Positions 6,970 to 16,878 of a stretch of DNA of 28,369 nt are shown in pieces. The stretch is from Candidatus Eiseniibacteriota bacterium (GTDB taxonomy: Bacteria; Eisenbacteria; RBG-16-71-46; JAFGJU01). The stretch spans positions 1 to 28,369 of the forward strand of contig JAFGJU010000027.1 in the NCBI GenBank assembly GCA_016928935.1, given 5' to 3'. The stretch's first letter is position 1; the number at the start of each line of letters is the position of its first letter. Made by a program: the position numbers and the translations under genes. The notes below the pieces were generated by a model, which saw nothing but the letters and a program-made list of their open reading frames with translations, searched no databases and was not told the origin of the DNA.

Positions 6970-8037
6970 ATGATTCTGGACTCGCTTTCGGAAATGCGAA
7001 GCCTCGACCCTTCCGACATGCTGGGCGCGGCGAAGGCGATGCCGGAGCACATCGAGAAGGCTCTGGTGGTGAGCTCGAGTGTTCCCGTCGGCGCGCCGAA
7101 GTCGGGACATCGCAACGTGGTCGTCGGCGGCCTGGGGGGTTCGGCCATAGCCGGCGACATACTGCGCACGCTGATGGAGGAAAGGGCTGCGGTGCCGTGC
7201 TCGGTGGTCAGGGAGTACGTTTCGCCGAAGTTCGCGGGGCCCGAGACCCTGTTTTTCTGTTCCAGCTACTCCGGCAACACGGAGGAAACGCTTTCTCTTT
7301 ACGAGCAGGCCAAACGGCAGCGCGCCGGCCTGGTTTGCCTGGGGTCCGGGGGCGAGCTGGAGAAGCGGGCTCTCCTGGACGGAGTGCCGTTCCTCAAGAT
7401 GGAGGAGGGCCTGGCGCCCAGGGCCGCCCTGGGGTACTCGTTGTTCATGATTCTCGACGTGCTGAGGCGCCTGTCGGTGCTTCCCGCCGAGCCCGGAGAA
7501 GTCGAGCAAACGGTGGCGCTGTTGCGCAGGAAGGCACTGGTCTACGCCGAAGACGTGCCGTCCCGAGAGAATCCGGCAAAACAGCTGGCCTTGTCGCTCC
7601 ACGGCAAGCAGATCCTCACCTACGGCACGCGGCTTACTCAATGCGCGGCTCTCCGGTGGAAGTGTCAGTTCAACGAAAACAGCAAGGTCCCGGCCTTCAC
7701 GAACGCGTTCCCCGAGTTGAACCACAACGAAATCGTGGGATGGCGCAAGAAGGACCCTTCGGGGGCCCCGTTCATGGCGGCCGTGCTCAGGGACGGCTCG
7801 GAGCACTCCAGGGTGGCCAGGAGGATCTCCGTGACGCTTGAGCTCATGAGGGCCGACGGAGTGGCCGCGGTGGAGGCCTGGAGCGAGGGTGAAAGCCTCG
7901 TTACTAGAATATTCTCATTGATTTACGTCGGGGATTTCGCTAGCATCTACCTGGCCTTTCTGAACGGAGAAGACCCGACTCCAGTCCAAAGAATTCAGGA
8001 ACTCAAGAGGAGGTTGTCGGAGGAGCAAGGCTCATGA
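6970..8037 (+). CDS. Bifunctional phosphoglucose/phosphomannose isomerase
   Basis: A 355-residue protein of two SIS domains, resembling the archaeal/bacterial PGI/PMI family (Pyrobaculum type), which converts glucose-6-phosphate or mannose-6-phosphate to fructose-6-phosphate. Visible motifs are GGLGGSAIAGD at residues 53-63, the sugar-phosphate loop SSYSGNTEE at 98-106, and ELNHNE at 249-254, where the His and Glu belong to the catalytic region of the family. ATG 6970 is chosen because AGGAGAAG lies just upstream; upstream in-frame sequence from 6916 overlaps the EI gene. Its place right after a PTS makes it a likely entry step for imported sugar phosphates into glycolysis. The stop overlaps the next ATG (ATGA), implying co-translation. 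Confidence 0.88.
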   Translation: MILDSLSEMRSLDPSDMLGAAKAMPEHIEKALVVSSSVPVGAPKSGHRNVVVGGLGGSAIAGDILRTLMEERAAVPCSVVREYVSPKFAGPETLFFCSSYSGNTEETLSLYEQAKRQRAGLVCLGSGGELEKRALLDGVPFLKMEEGLAPRAALGYSLFMILDVLRRLSVLPAEPGEVEQTVALLRRKALVYAEDVPSRENPAKQLALSLHGKQILTYGTRLTQCAALRWKCQFNENSKVPAFTNAFPELNHNEIVGWRKKDPSGAPFMAAVLRDGSEHSRVARRISVTLELMRADGVAAVEAWSEGESLVTRIFSLIYVGDFASIYLAFLNGEDPTPVQRIQELKRRLSEEQGS

Positions 8038-9014
8038 GAACGAAAGCGATAATCCCTGTTGCCGGGGTGGGAACCCGTCTGCGGCCTCACACTCACACGG
8101 TCCCGAAGGCGCTGATGATAGTGGCCGGAAAGCCCATCCTGGCGCACATCCTGGACCAGCTGCCGGGGCTCGGCATAAGAGATGTGGTGATGGTGGTCGG
8201 CTACATGGGCGACAGGATCAGGGATTACGTCAAGAAGAACTACGAGCTTTCGGTCACTTACGTGGAGCAGCGCGACAGGAAGGGTCTGGGTCACGCCGTT
8301 CACATGACTGAGGCACACGTGAAGGGCGCACCGGTGCTGATAGTGTTGGGTGACACGATATTCGAAGCCGACCTCTCCAAGGTGGTCTCGGGCGGCCGGA
8401 ACTACATCGGAGTCAAGGAAGTCAGTGACCCGTCCAACTTCGGAGTCGTCCAGGTCACGAACGGCCTGGTGAAGAGGCTGGTGGAGAAGCCTGAGGTCCC
8501 GCCCAGCAACCTGGCCATAGTCGGCGTCTACTACATCGCCGACACACGCCTTCTGTTTGACAGCATCAACCGGATCATGCACAAGAAGATAAGGACGAAG
8601 GGCGAATACCAGCTCACCGACGCCCTCCAGCTCATGCTGGACAGTGGCGTGGAGCTTCGCACTCTGCCCGTCCGCGGCTGGTACGACTGCGGGAAGACCG
8701 AGACCCTCCTGGGAGCGAACAGGGACCTGTTGGAGCTGATCAAGAGGCAACCCAGCATACCCGGCAGCGTCGTCGTGCCGCCCGTCGCCGTCGACAAGAC
8801 GGCCCGCATACACAACTGCATCGTCGGCCCCCACGTGTCCGTGGCGCCGGGTGCCGTCGTCAAGGACTCCATAGTACGCAACTGCATAATAAACGCCAAC
8901 GCGCACGTGGAGGACATTCTGCTGCACGGCTCGGTCGTGGGAGAGAACGCGACGGTCAGGGGTGCGTTCAAGATGGTGAACGTCGGGGACTCGTCCGAGG
9001 TTCAGCTCACCTAG
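8034..9014 (+). CDS. Sugar-1-phosphate nucleotidyltransferase with left-handed beta-helix tail
   Basis: A 326-residue protein with an N-terminal nucleotidyltransferase fold (residues 1-235) and a C-terminal hexapeptide-repeat tail (about 240-320). The nucleotide loop VAGVGTRLRPHTHTVPKAL is the GxGTRLxP...PK signature of glucose-1-phosphate thymidylyl/uridylyl transferases, and VLGDTIFE carries the metal-binding Asp. The tail has imperfect repeats such as IHNCIVGPHVSVAPGAVV and DSIVRNCIINANAHV. It would make an NDP-sugar from a sugar-1-phosphate and NTP; which nucleotide and sugar cannot be told. It lies between the isomerase gene and metK. Start ATG is within the ATGA overlap, with GGAGGAG upstream. 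Confidence 0.88.
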   Translation: MRTKAIIPVAGVGTRLRPHTHTVPKALMIVAGKPILAHILDQLPGLGIRDVVMVVGYMGDRIRDYVKKNYELSVTYVEQRDRKGLGHAVHMTEAHVKGAPVLIVLGDTIFEADLSKVVSGGRNYIGVKEVSDPSNFGVVQVTNGLVKRLVEKPEVPPSNLAIVGVYYIADTRLLFDSINRIMHKKIRTKGEYQLTDALQLMLDSGVELRTLPVRGWYDCGKTETLLGANRDLLELIKRQPSIPGSVVVPPVAVDKTARIHNCIVGPHVSVAPGAVVKDSIVRNCIINANAHVEDILLHGSVVGENATVRGAFKMVNVGDSSEVQLT

Positions 9015-9031
9015 TAACGGGAGGTCAGTGA

Positions 9032-10174
<1,143 letters not shown>

Positions 10175-10195
10175 GCCAGGATCGAAGGAGGACAG

Positions 10196-11452
10196 ATGCC
10201 AAGCGATGTGAGAGACCTGAAACTGAGTCCCGCCGGGAAGGCGAAGATAGAATGGGCGGACAGAAGCATGCCGGTGCTGAGCACCATACGGACCAGGTTC
10301 AGTTCCGAGAAACCACTCGAAGGAATTCGCCTATCTGCTTGTCTTCACGTCACTAGTGAGACCGCGAATCTCGTAAGGACGCTGATGGCCGGCGGCGCTG
10401 AAGTGCGACTTTGCGCTTCCAATCCGCTCAGCACCCAGGACGAGGTGGCGGCCTCGCTCGTCTCCGACTTCGGGGCTCACGTGTTCGCCGTGAAGGGCGA
10501 GGACACGAAGCGTTACTACGAGCACATAAACGCCGCGCTGGACCTGAAGCCCATGGTGACGATGGACGACGGCGCGGACCTGGTCTCGGAGTTACACAGT
10601 CGCAGGAAGGACCTGGCGGCCTCAGTGGTGGGCGGCACGGAAGAGACTACCACGGGAGTGAACAGGCTGCGCAGCCTGGAGAAACAGAAGCTTCTGGCGT
10701 ATCCGATAATCGCCGTGAACGACGCCGACACCAAGCACCTTTTCGACAACCGGTACGGCACGGGCCAGAGCACGATAGACGGCATCCTGAGATGCACTAA
10801 CCTGCTCTTGGCCGGTCTGGAGTTCGTGGTGTGCGGTTACGGATGGTGCGGTCGAGGAGTCGCCGCCCGGGCAAAGGGCGCGGGCGCCAGGGTCATCGTT
10901 ACGGAGGTCAACCCTCTCAGGGCTCTCGAGGCCGTGATGGACGGTTACTGGGTGATGCCCATAGCCGAGGCCGCCCGGATAGGGGACGTGTTTGTGACGC
11001 TGACTGGCGACGTCAACGTCATCAGCACGCAGCACTTCGAGGCCATGAAGGACGGGGCCGTCGTCGCGAACTCGGGTCACTTCAACGTCGAATTGGACTT
11101 GACCGGAATGCAGAAGATATCGACCTCCAGGAGACAGCTCAGGGACTCCCTGGAGGAGTACACGCTCCGCAACGGAAAGAAGGTGTTCGTCCTCGGAGAG
11201 GGCCGACTCATCAACCTGGCCGCGGCGGAGGGGCATCCCGCGTCGGTCATGGACATGAGCTTCGCAAATCAGGCCCTCTGCGCCGAGTTCTTGGCCCGCA
11301 AGGGTCGCACCCTCGAGAAGAAGGTGTACGGTGTGCCGTCGGAGATCGACTCGCAGGTGGCCCGGCTGAAGCTGGAGGCGATGGGGATTCGCATCGACGC
11401 CCTGACCGAGGAGCAAAGTCGGTACCTTTCCTCCTGGGAGATCGGCACGTAG
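10196..11452 (+). CDS. ahcY: Adenosylhomocysteinase
   Basis: A 418-residue S-adenosylhomocysteine hydrolase, which splits the product of SAM-dependent methylation into adenosine and homocysteine using bound NAD. Visible parts are the substrate segments CLHVTSETANL and VVGGTEETTTGV, the NAD-binding glycine motif GYGWCGRG at residues 214-221, SGHFNVE, and the end region EGHPASVMDMSFANQAL. The length near 420 corresponds to the shorter form without the roughly 40-residue insertion of many proteobacterial enzymes. The start is secure: ATG 10196 is preceded by AAGGAGGA. It follows metK by 21 bases. Confidence 0.96.
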   Translation: MPSDVRDLKLSPAGKAKIEWADRSMPVLSTIRTRFSSEKPLEGIRLSACLHVTSETANLVRTLMAGGAEVRLCASNPLSTQDEVAASLVSDFGAHVFAVKGEDTKRYYEHINAALDLKPMVTMDDGADLVSELHSRRKDLAASVVGGTEETTTGVNRLRSLEKQKLLAYPIIAVNDADTKHLFDNRYGTGQSTIDGILRCTNLLLAGLEFVVCGYGWCGRGVAARAKGAGARVIVTEVNPLRALEAVMDGYWVMPIAEAARIGDVFVTLTGDVNVISTQHFEAMKDGAVVANSGHFNVELDLTGMQKISTSRRQLRDSLEEYTLRNGKKVFVLGEGRLINLAAAEGHPASVMDMSFANQALCAEFLARKGRTLEKKVYGVPSEIDSQVARLKLEAMGIRIDALTEEQSRYLSSWEIGT

Positions 11453-11476
11453 ACCCCGCGTGGAGCCGAGAAGGGA

Positions 11477-13780
11477 GTGTCTGGTCAATTGGGCAAGAGA
11501 AACCCCGCGACGCGTTCGGTCATAACGGGCGTGGTCCTGCTCGTGGCGGGCGTGATGCTCCTGTCGAGCCTCCTGACTTACCACAGAGAGGACGTGGGCC
11601 TGCTGTCGCACGGAGAGGGCAACGTGGCCAACGCGTTCGGCTCCGTCGGAGCCCGCCTGGCTCATTTCTTCTTCTCGAGCCTGGGGCACGTCTTCCCGTG
11701 GTTTCTGGGCGCGCTTCTGCTGGCCTGGTCCTGGAATCGGCTCGCCGGAAGGGCAGCGCGAAGACTCGGGCTCGAGACCGCCTTCACGCTGCTCCTGGCA
11801 TTCGTTCTTTCGTTGGGTCTGGCGCTGCTGCCCGGGCTCTCCAGGCAAGGGTCGGCGGCGGCGGCCGGGACACTGGGCCTGGACGTGATAGACACCGGCC
11901 GCGCGGTGTTCGGGAACTTCGGCGCCACGGTAGTCTGCTGGAGCCTGTTCGTCGTCCTCGCCTTCGTCGCCCTGGAAACGGCGCTGGTGCCGGGGGCGAG
12001 GTACTTGGGACTCGCGGCCAGGCTGGGGTCGCTGCTGAAACGGTGGTTTCTGCTGGCTCGCGGGAGACTCCGGGAGAAGCTGGCGGAGAAGAGGAAACCC
12101 GAGATAAAGGCGCCGCGCCGGGCGGCCGTGGCCGGGTCCGAGAGACTATCGGAGAGACCCGAGGCGGGGCCCCGGGAGCCCGCGAAGCCGAGAATTGTGA
12201 CCAAGCCCGGCGGAGCTCCGCGCGTGGCCGACAGAGAGATTCCTGTTGCTCCGGCCGCGCCTCCCACGGTCGCGGCCGTTGCGCCCGCGGCGGCGGCGGC
12301 CGGTCAGACGGAGGACCTGGTTTGGGAGGAACAGCGCAGGGAGCGCGCTCCGAAGGGGCCTCCCCAGGGCGAGCTTGAGTTCCGCCTGCCCCCCATCACA
12401 CTCCTGGACGAACCGTCCGAGCCCGAGACCTACATGACCAAGGACGAGCTCCTGGACGCTTCCAAGCGCATCGAGGAGCGCCTGTCCAACTTCGGAGTGA
12501 CGGGCAGGGTCGTCGAGGTGCACCCCGGGCCGGTGATCACCAGGTTCGACTACGAGCCGGGCGCGGGCATCACGGTGAACCAGATCGCGAGCAGAGCGGA
12601 AGACCTGGCGCTGGGGTTGAAGGTGTCCCGCATAAGACTCCTCACCCCGGTGCCCGGCAAGGCCGCAGTCGGCATCGAGGTTCCGAACGCGCACCATTCC
12701 ATAGTGTTCATAAAGCAGCTGTTGTCGGCCGCCGAGTTCGGAGAGCAGAGGGGCCGGCTCGTGCTCGCGCTGGGAAAGGACACGCAGGGCGGCTGCTTCT
12801 ACGCCGACCTGGCGAGGATGCCGCACTTGCTCATAGCGGGGGCCACGGGCTCGGGCAAGAGCGTTTGCATAAACAGCATAATACTGAGTCTCCTCTACCG
12901 TCTTTCTCCGAGGGAGCTCAACCTGCTCATGATAGACCCCAAGAAGCTCGAGCTCACCTCCTACAACGGCACGCCGCACCTCGTGTCCCCAGTCATCAGC
13001 GACGCGAGAGAGGCCAGCAAGAGCCTCAGGTGGGTCGTGAAGGAGATGGAGCAGCGGTATCACGTCCTGGCTGCGAGAGGCGTCAGGAACGTGGACAGTT
13101 ACAACGAGAAGGCCCGCGAGGAGGGCTCGGAGTTGCTGCCGTTCCTGCTCGTCGTCATAGACGAGCTTGCGGACCTGATGTGCATGCTTCCGACCGAGAT
13201 AGAAGAGCCCATCGCCCGGCTGGCGCAGATGGCCAGGGCCGTGGGAATCCACCTGATACTGGCCACGCAGAGGCCCAGTGTGGACGTCATCACCGGCGTC
13301 ATCAAGGCCAATTTCCCGACGCGCATCGCGTTCCAGGTGGCCTCAAAAGTGGACTCGCGGACTATCCTGGACATGAACGGCGCCGAATCCTTGCTCGGCA
13401 GCGGAGACATGCTCTACCTGCCTCCGGGCCGCGCGGAGCCGGAGAGGCTCCACGGCTGCTACGTTTCTGAGAAGGACGTGGAGCGCGTGGTGGCGTATTT
13501 GAGGGAATTCAGCTGGATGGCCAGGCCGTCCGTGGACTTGTCGGAGCCGTCTCTGTCGGCGGAAGGGGAATCCGAGGACGACGACGAGCTGCTTCTCGAG
13601 GCGGCACGAGTGGTCATCACTCACAAGCACGGTTCCGTGTCCCTGCTCCAGCGGAGGCTCAAGATCGGTTACTCCAGGGCGGCCAGACTCATGGACAGGC
13701 TCGAGGAGACCGGAGTCGTGGGTCCCGCGGACGGGAGCAAGCCCCGTGAAGTGCTCGTGAACGAGTCCTATCTGGAGTGA
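11477..13780 (+). CDS. ftsK: DNA translocase FtsK/SpoIIIE
   Basis: A 767-residue FtsK-family ATPase that pumps chromosomal DNA at the division septum. The N-terminus has about four membrane segments (near residues 15-36, 57-90, 97-120 and 143-170). A charged Ala/Pro-rich linker (about 190-310) follows, then the alpha and beta motor domains with Walker A AGATGSGKS (454-462), Walker B VVIDELADL (Asp562, Glu563) and ATQRPSVDVITG. The C-terminal winged-helix gamma domain (LLQRRLKIGYSRAARLMDRL) would recognise orienting KOPS-type sequences. The linker is short compared with E. coli FtsK. The start is uncertain: GTG 11477 abuts the AAGGGA tract, and TTG 11489, twelve bases on, would have better spacing. 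Confidence 0.95.
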   Translation: MSGQLGKRNPATRSVITGVVLLVAGVMLLSSLLTYHREDVGLLSHGEGNVANAFGSVGARLAHFFFSSLGHVFPWFLGALLLAWSWNRLAGRAARRLGLETAFTLLLAFVLSLGLALLPGLSRQGSAAAAGTLGLDVIDTGRAVFGNFGATVVCWSLFVVLAFVALETALVPGARYLGLAARLGSLLKRWFLLARGRLREKLAEKRKPEIKAPRRAAVAGSERLSERPEAGPREPAKPRIVTKPGGAPRVADREIPVAPAAPPTVAAVAPAAAAAGQTEDLVWEEQRRERAPKGPPQGELEFRLPPITLLDEPSEPETYMTKDELLDASKRIEERLSNFGVTGRVVEVHPGPVITRFDYEPGAGITVNQIASRAEDLALGLKVSRIRLLTPVPGKAAVGIEVPNAHHSIVFIKQLLSAAEFGEQRGRLVLALGKDTQGGCFYADLARMPHLLIAGATGSGKSVCINSIILSLLYRLSPRELNLLMIDPKKLELTSYNGTPHLVSPVISDAREASKSLRWVVKEMEQRYHVLAARGVRNVDSYNEKAREEGSELLPFLLVVIDELADLMCMLPTEIEEPIARLAQMARAVGIHLILATQRPSVDVITGVIKANFPTRIAFQVASKVDSRTILDMNGAESLLGSGDMLYLPPGRAEPERLHGCYVSEKDVERVVAYLREFSWMARPSVDLSEPSLSAEGESEDDDELLLEAARVVITHKHGSVSLLQRRLKIGYSRAARLMDRLEETGVVGPADGSKPREVLVNESYLE

Positions 13781-13799
13781 GGAGATCTCTTTCGATATC

Positions 13800-15212
13800 G
13801 TGACGTCTGCACGAAGCTCTCGCCGCCGCGATTTCATCCCCGCCCGGCCGTCGGTGGCCCTCGTATCGCTGGGCTGCTCCAAGAACCTGGTGGACTCAGA
13901 GACAATCCTGGCCGACCTCGTGCGCCGCGGCTTCGACGTCGGAGGCTCCGTCGAAGACGCGGACGTCGTGGTTGTGAACACGTGTTCGTTCCTGCGGTCC
14001 GCCAGAGAAGAGGCGGAGGACTGGGTCCGGAAGGTCGTTCGACTCAAGCGAGCCGGCAGGGCCAGGGTGGTGGTCGTCGCGGGCTGTCTGCCTGCCCTGG
14101 AGGGGAGACGTCTTCTGGACCGGTTTCCCGAAGTGGACGCGATAACGGGACCGCGGGACCGGCTGAGAGTTGCGCGGGCCTGCTCGGATGCCCTGAGGTC
14201 GCCCGGCGCCGGGAAGGCCTTTCTTTCGGGCTCGGACGCGCTGGTCAGGGCGGTTCACCCGAGGGCGGTGTCCACCGGCCGTCACACCGCGTACCTGAAG
14301 ATCTCCGAGGGATGCGACAACGGGTGCGCTTACTGCCTGATTCCCCGTATCCGCGGCCGGCTCGTGAGCAGAGCGATGGGAAGCGTGGTCAGGGAAGCGG
14401 AACTTCTCGCCAAGAATGGTGTTCGAGAACTCTGCCTGGTGGCCCAGGACACAACTGCATATGGAATCGACCTGTACGGCCGACCCGCGCTGCACGAACT
14501 CCTGAGGCGGCTGGGGGCGGTCGACGGGGTGGCCTGGGTCAGGCTCATGTACGCACATCCCGCGCGCTGGTCCGACCGGCTAACAGAAGTGTTGCGTGAC
14601 GGGCCGACTTTGTGCAAATATGCTGACGTTCCCATTCAGCACGTCTCCGACAAGATGCTGAAGCTCATGGGGAGACGCGTGACCAGGAAGAAGCTCGTCG
14701 AGACGCTCCGCGGAATCCGGAGAGAAGTGCCGGGGGTTTCGCTGCGCACGACGGTGATGGTGGGATTCCCCGGGGAGGGAGAGGCCGAGTTCTCGGAGCT
14801 ATTGGAGTTTCTGGAGGAGTTCAAGTTCGACCATCTGGGCGCGTTCGCGTACTCGCGCGAGCCCGGTACTGCCGCAGCGTCCATGCGGGGGCATCTGAGC
14901 CCACGGGTGAAGGAGAGCCGTTTCCGGCGAGTGATGAGACTCCAGAGGGAGGTTTCAAGGGCCGGGAACGCGTCGCGAGTGGGGGAGCGCGTGAAGGTGC
15001 TGATCGACCGGGCGGACGCAGACGGAACGCGCGCGACTGGTAGGACGGAGGGACAGGCTCCGGACGTGGACGGCGTCGTGCGAGTCACCGGAGCGGGCCT
15101 GCTCGAAGGTCAATTCTGTGAGGCCACTGTCGTGGGCTCGGCGGAATACGAGCTTTTCGCCGAGGCCGGTTCCGTGAGGCGGCAGCGGCCGAGCACAAGG
15201 AGAAACAGGTGA
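13800..15212 (+). CDS. rimO: Ribosomal protein uS12 methylthiotransferase RimO
   Basis: A 470-residue radical-SAM methylthiotransferase that adds a methylthio group to an aspartate of ribosomal protein uS12. The N-terminal domain holds one cluster with Cys26 (SLGCSKNLVDSE), Cys62 (NTCSF) and Cys96 (AGCLP). The radical-SAM motif is GCDNGCAYC (Cys172, 176, 179), followed by the family-typical IPRIRGRLVSR. A C-terminal TRAM domain occupies roughly residues 390-460. SLGCSKNLVDSE favours RimO over the related MiaB. The GTG start at 13800 gives an extra basic stretch of about 15 residues before the domain; GAGGAG lies 15 bases upstream, farther than ideal. The stop overlaps the next gene's GTG. Confidence 0.94.
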   Translation: MTSARSSRRRDFIPARPSVALVSLGCSKNLVDSETILADLVRRGFDVGGSVEDADVVVVNTCSFLRSAREEAEDWVRKVVRLKRAGRARVVVVAGCLPALEGRRLLDRFPEVDAITGPRDRLRVARACSDALRSPGAGKAFLSGSDALVRAVHPRAVSTGRHTAYLKISEGCDNGCAYCLIPRIRGRLVSRAMGSVVREAELLAKNGVRELCLVAQDTTAYGIDLYGRPALHELLRRLGAVDGVAWVRLMYAHPARWSDRLTEVLRDGPTLCKYADVPIQHVSDKMLKLMGRRVTRKKLVETLRGIRREVPGVSLRTTVMVGFPGEGEAEFSELLEFLEEFKFDHLGAFAYSREPGTAAASMRGHLSPRVKESRFRRVMRLQREVSRAGNASRVGERVKVLIDRADADGTRATGRTEGQAPDVDGVVRVTGAGLLEGQFCEATVVGSAEYELFAEAGSVRRQRPSTRRNR

Positions 15213-15937
15213 ACAAGACGGTTTTCTTGAGACTGATTGCTGCAGCTTGCGGGGTAGTCTTCCTTGGATTGGCCCCGCACGCCTGGGCCGCCCAGTCGGA
15301 GCGCGTCACGAACATGGCACTGCTGGAGAAGGCCATTTCGAGCGCGGTGGAGTCGCTCGTCAAGGGGATGCCGGTCAGCAACCTGAACGGGCCGGTCCTG
15401 ATGACACCCTCGGGCGCGCACGAGGCGGATTGGATGGTGCAGAACATCCTGGGCGCGCGGTTGAGAGAAGAGGGCATCACGATCGTTGTCGGCGGCCCCA
15501 AGCCCGCCAAGCCCGCGGCCGCGGAGGACACCTCCAGGGTGGCCGACACGACCGCGGCCTTAGCCCCTCCCGAGACGCCGGAGCCGGTCCCGATTCAGCT
15601 CGTGCTCAGCCACAGGATCACCGAGCTCCGCATGGAATACCCCAGGGCCTGGCGCCCGCACCTGGTGGGAAGGAAGATGGTCGAGCGTCACGCTTACGCG
15701 GCACTCTCCGTCAGAGTCGTAGACGAAAATTCCGGCGCTCTGCTGTGGGTGGGCGAGAGCAAGGCCAGCGAGCGGGACGCGGTCCCGGTGTCCGAGATTG
15801 TCTTTCTCGAGGGAGACGGTGAGAGCTGGGAGAAAGGCCAGATGCCGGCGGGCAGGTTGGGAGGGCTGATCGAGCCCCTGGTCGTGGCCGCGATAGTAGG
15901 CGGCCTGGTTTACCTGTTCTATTCCAACAAGGAGTGA
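15209..15937 (+). CDS. Secreted protein of unknown function with C-terminal membrane segment
   Basis: A 242-residue protein I do not recognise. The N-terminus is a signal peptide (basic MNKTVFLR, hydrophobic core, then APHAWAAQ with cleavage likely near residue 28). Residues about 30-95 look like a compact alpha/beta unit (LLEKAISSAVESLV and ADWMVQNILGARLREEGITIVV). A Pro/Ala-rich linker covers about 97-125. A second unit to about 200 includes SVRVVDENSGALLWVGESKA. The last 24 residues form a membrane helix with a short charged end, LVVAAIVGGLVYLFYSNKE. The layout recalls CsgG/LpoB-type envelope proteins, but that is only an impression. The GTG start is inside the rimO stop (GTGA). Confidence 0.8.
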   Translation: MNKTVFLRLIAAACGVVFLGLAPHAWAAQSERVTNMALLEKAISSAVESLVKGMPVSNLNGPVLMTPSGAHEADWMVQNILGARLREEGITIVVGGPKPAKPAAAEDTSRVADTTAALAPPETPEPVPIQLVLSHRITELRMEYPRAWRPHLVGRKMVERHAYAALSVRVVDENSGALLWVGESKASERDAVPVSEIVFLEGDGESWEKGQMPAGRLGGLIEPLVVAAIVGGLVYLFYSNKE

Positions 15938-15978
15938 CGGGCTCCGTGGGAGAGCGGGCCCGGACAGAAGAGCCCGGG
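15938..15978 (+). terminator. Weak candidate terminator hairpin
   Basis: CGGGCTC (15938-15944), directly after the stop codon, can pair with GAGCCCG (15970-15976) around a 25-base loop. Alternative smaller stems use CGGGC/GCCCG within the same stretch. Only GGTTCTGC follows, not a T run, so termination activity is doubtful. It lies ahead of the TATAAT box at 16001, so a transcription boundary here is possible. Confidence 0.2.
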
Positions 15979-16000
15979 TTCTGCTGCCCACGCCCGCAAC

Positions 16001-16006
16001 TATAAT
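16001..16006 (+). promoter_or_regulatory. Isolated TATAAT box, possible -10
   Basis: A perfect TATAAT sits at 16001-16006, rare in this GC-rich sequence, in a 70-base gap after a possible terminator. No convincing -35 is seen at 16-18 bases. If it is a real -10, transcription would begin around 16013, after the ATG at 16008, and translation would have to use a later start such as GTG 16053. Confidence 0.35.
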
Positions 16007-16007
16007 T

Positions 16008-16838
16008 ATGCGCACACGAAACAAGAAAGCTCGCACAATCGAGCGGACCTCAGTGCTCCGGCGGCCGCGGCGGACCGGGGCGGCCTTCGCGCTGTTAACG
16101 TTTTGCCTCCTGGCAACGGGCTCCACGCTGTCCTGCTCGGGCGCCAGAGAGGTCAAGCCCGCAACTGCTCAGGATCACTTCGAGAGGGCCAAGGCCAGGT
16201 TCGACGCACGGGGGTTTCTCGAGGCCACGGAGGAGTTCAAGCTTCTGCTCGAGCAATACCCCGGAAGCAGGTACGCGGAGCCGGCCACGCACTATCTTGG
16301 CCGGAGCTACTACGAGACCAAGGAATACCCGCTGGCCGAGGTGCAGTTCGAAAGAGTCCTCAAGGATTTTCCCAGGGGCGGTCACGCGGAGGAGGCCGCG
16401 TTCATGCTGGGGATGTGCGCGTTCAAACAGAGAAGGCCGGCCCAGTACGACCAGGCTCAGACCGAGAAGGCCATCATCCTGTTCAATTCCTACCTGACCG
16501 CCTACCCAGGCGGAGTCTACGCGGCGAGGGCCGAGGAAGCTCTGGGGGAATGCCGCGCCACGCTGGCCCAGAAGCTGTACCTTTCCGGCAAGCTCTACGT
16601 GAAGATGGGTGACATCCGGGCCGCCAGAATCTGCTTCCAGGAGGTCGTGGACAAGTTCGGTGGCGCCAGATGGGCCGACCTCGCCCTCGTCGGCGTCGGG
16701 CAGTCCTACGAGAAGGAGCGAAACTGGAGCATGGCCGCCGAGACCTACCGGAGCGTTCTTGCCAGGAACGGAGACCGCGAGGCGCGGGAAGCCGCGAGGC
16801 GACGTCTGGAGAAGGTCTCGCAGAAGATCGGCTCGTGA
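16008..16838 (+). CDS. BamD/YbgF-like TPR outer-membrane lipoprotein
   Basis: A 276-residue TPR-repeat protein of the BamD (ComL) / tol-pal YbgF type, probably on the periplasmic face of the outer membrane and perhaps part of beta-barrel assembly. After an N-terminal hydrophobic stretch (about residues 24-40) comes LSCSG, where Cys43 could be lipidated, although the lipobox (TLSC) is imperfect. Repeats follow with the characteristic FLEATEEFKLLLEQYPGSRY and YPLAEVQFERVLKDFPRG, then further TPRs to the C-terminus. Length is near the 240-280 of BamD homologues. The ATG at 16008 gives a long basic n-region of 22 residues; GTG 16053 would give a more ordinary signal peptide and would fit the TATAAT at 16001. 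Confidence 0.8.
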   Translation: MRTRNKKARTIERTSVLRRPRRTGAAFALLTFCLLATGSTLSCSGAREVKPATAQDHFERAKARFDARGFLEATEEFKLLLEQYPGSRYAEPATHYLGRSYYETKEYPLAEVQFERVLKDFPRGGHAEEAAFMLGMCAFKQRRPAQYDQAQTEKAIILFNSYLTAYPGGVYAARAEEALGECRATLAQKLYLSGKLYVKMGDIRAARICFQEVVDKFGGARWADLALVGVGQSYEKERNWSMAAETYRSVLARNGDREAREAARRRLEKVSQKIGS

Positions 16839-16878
16839 ACGAGCCTGCTCTAGTTTTCCGTCGGACAGGGAGACTGCA

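Noticed and set aside
9015..9031. SAM riboswitch before metK
   Set aside because: Only 17 bases separate metK from the previous gene, too short for any SAM-sensing element.
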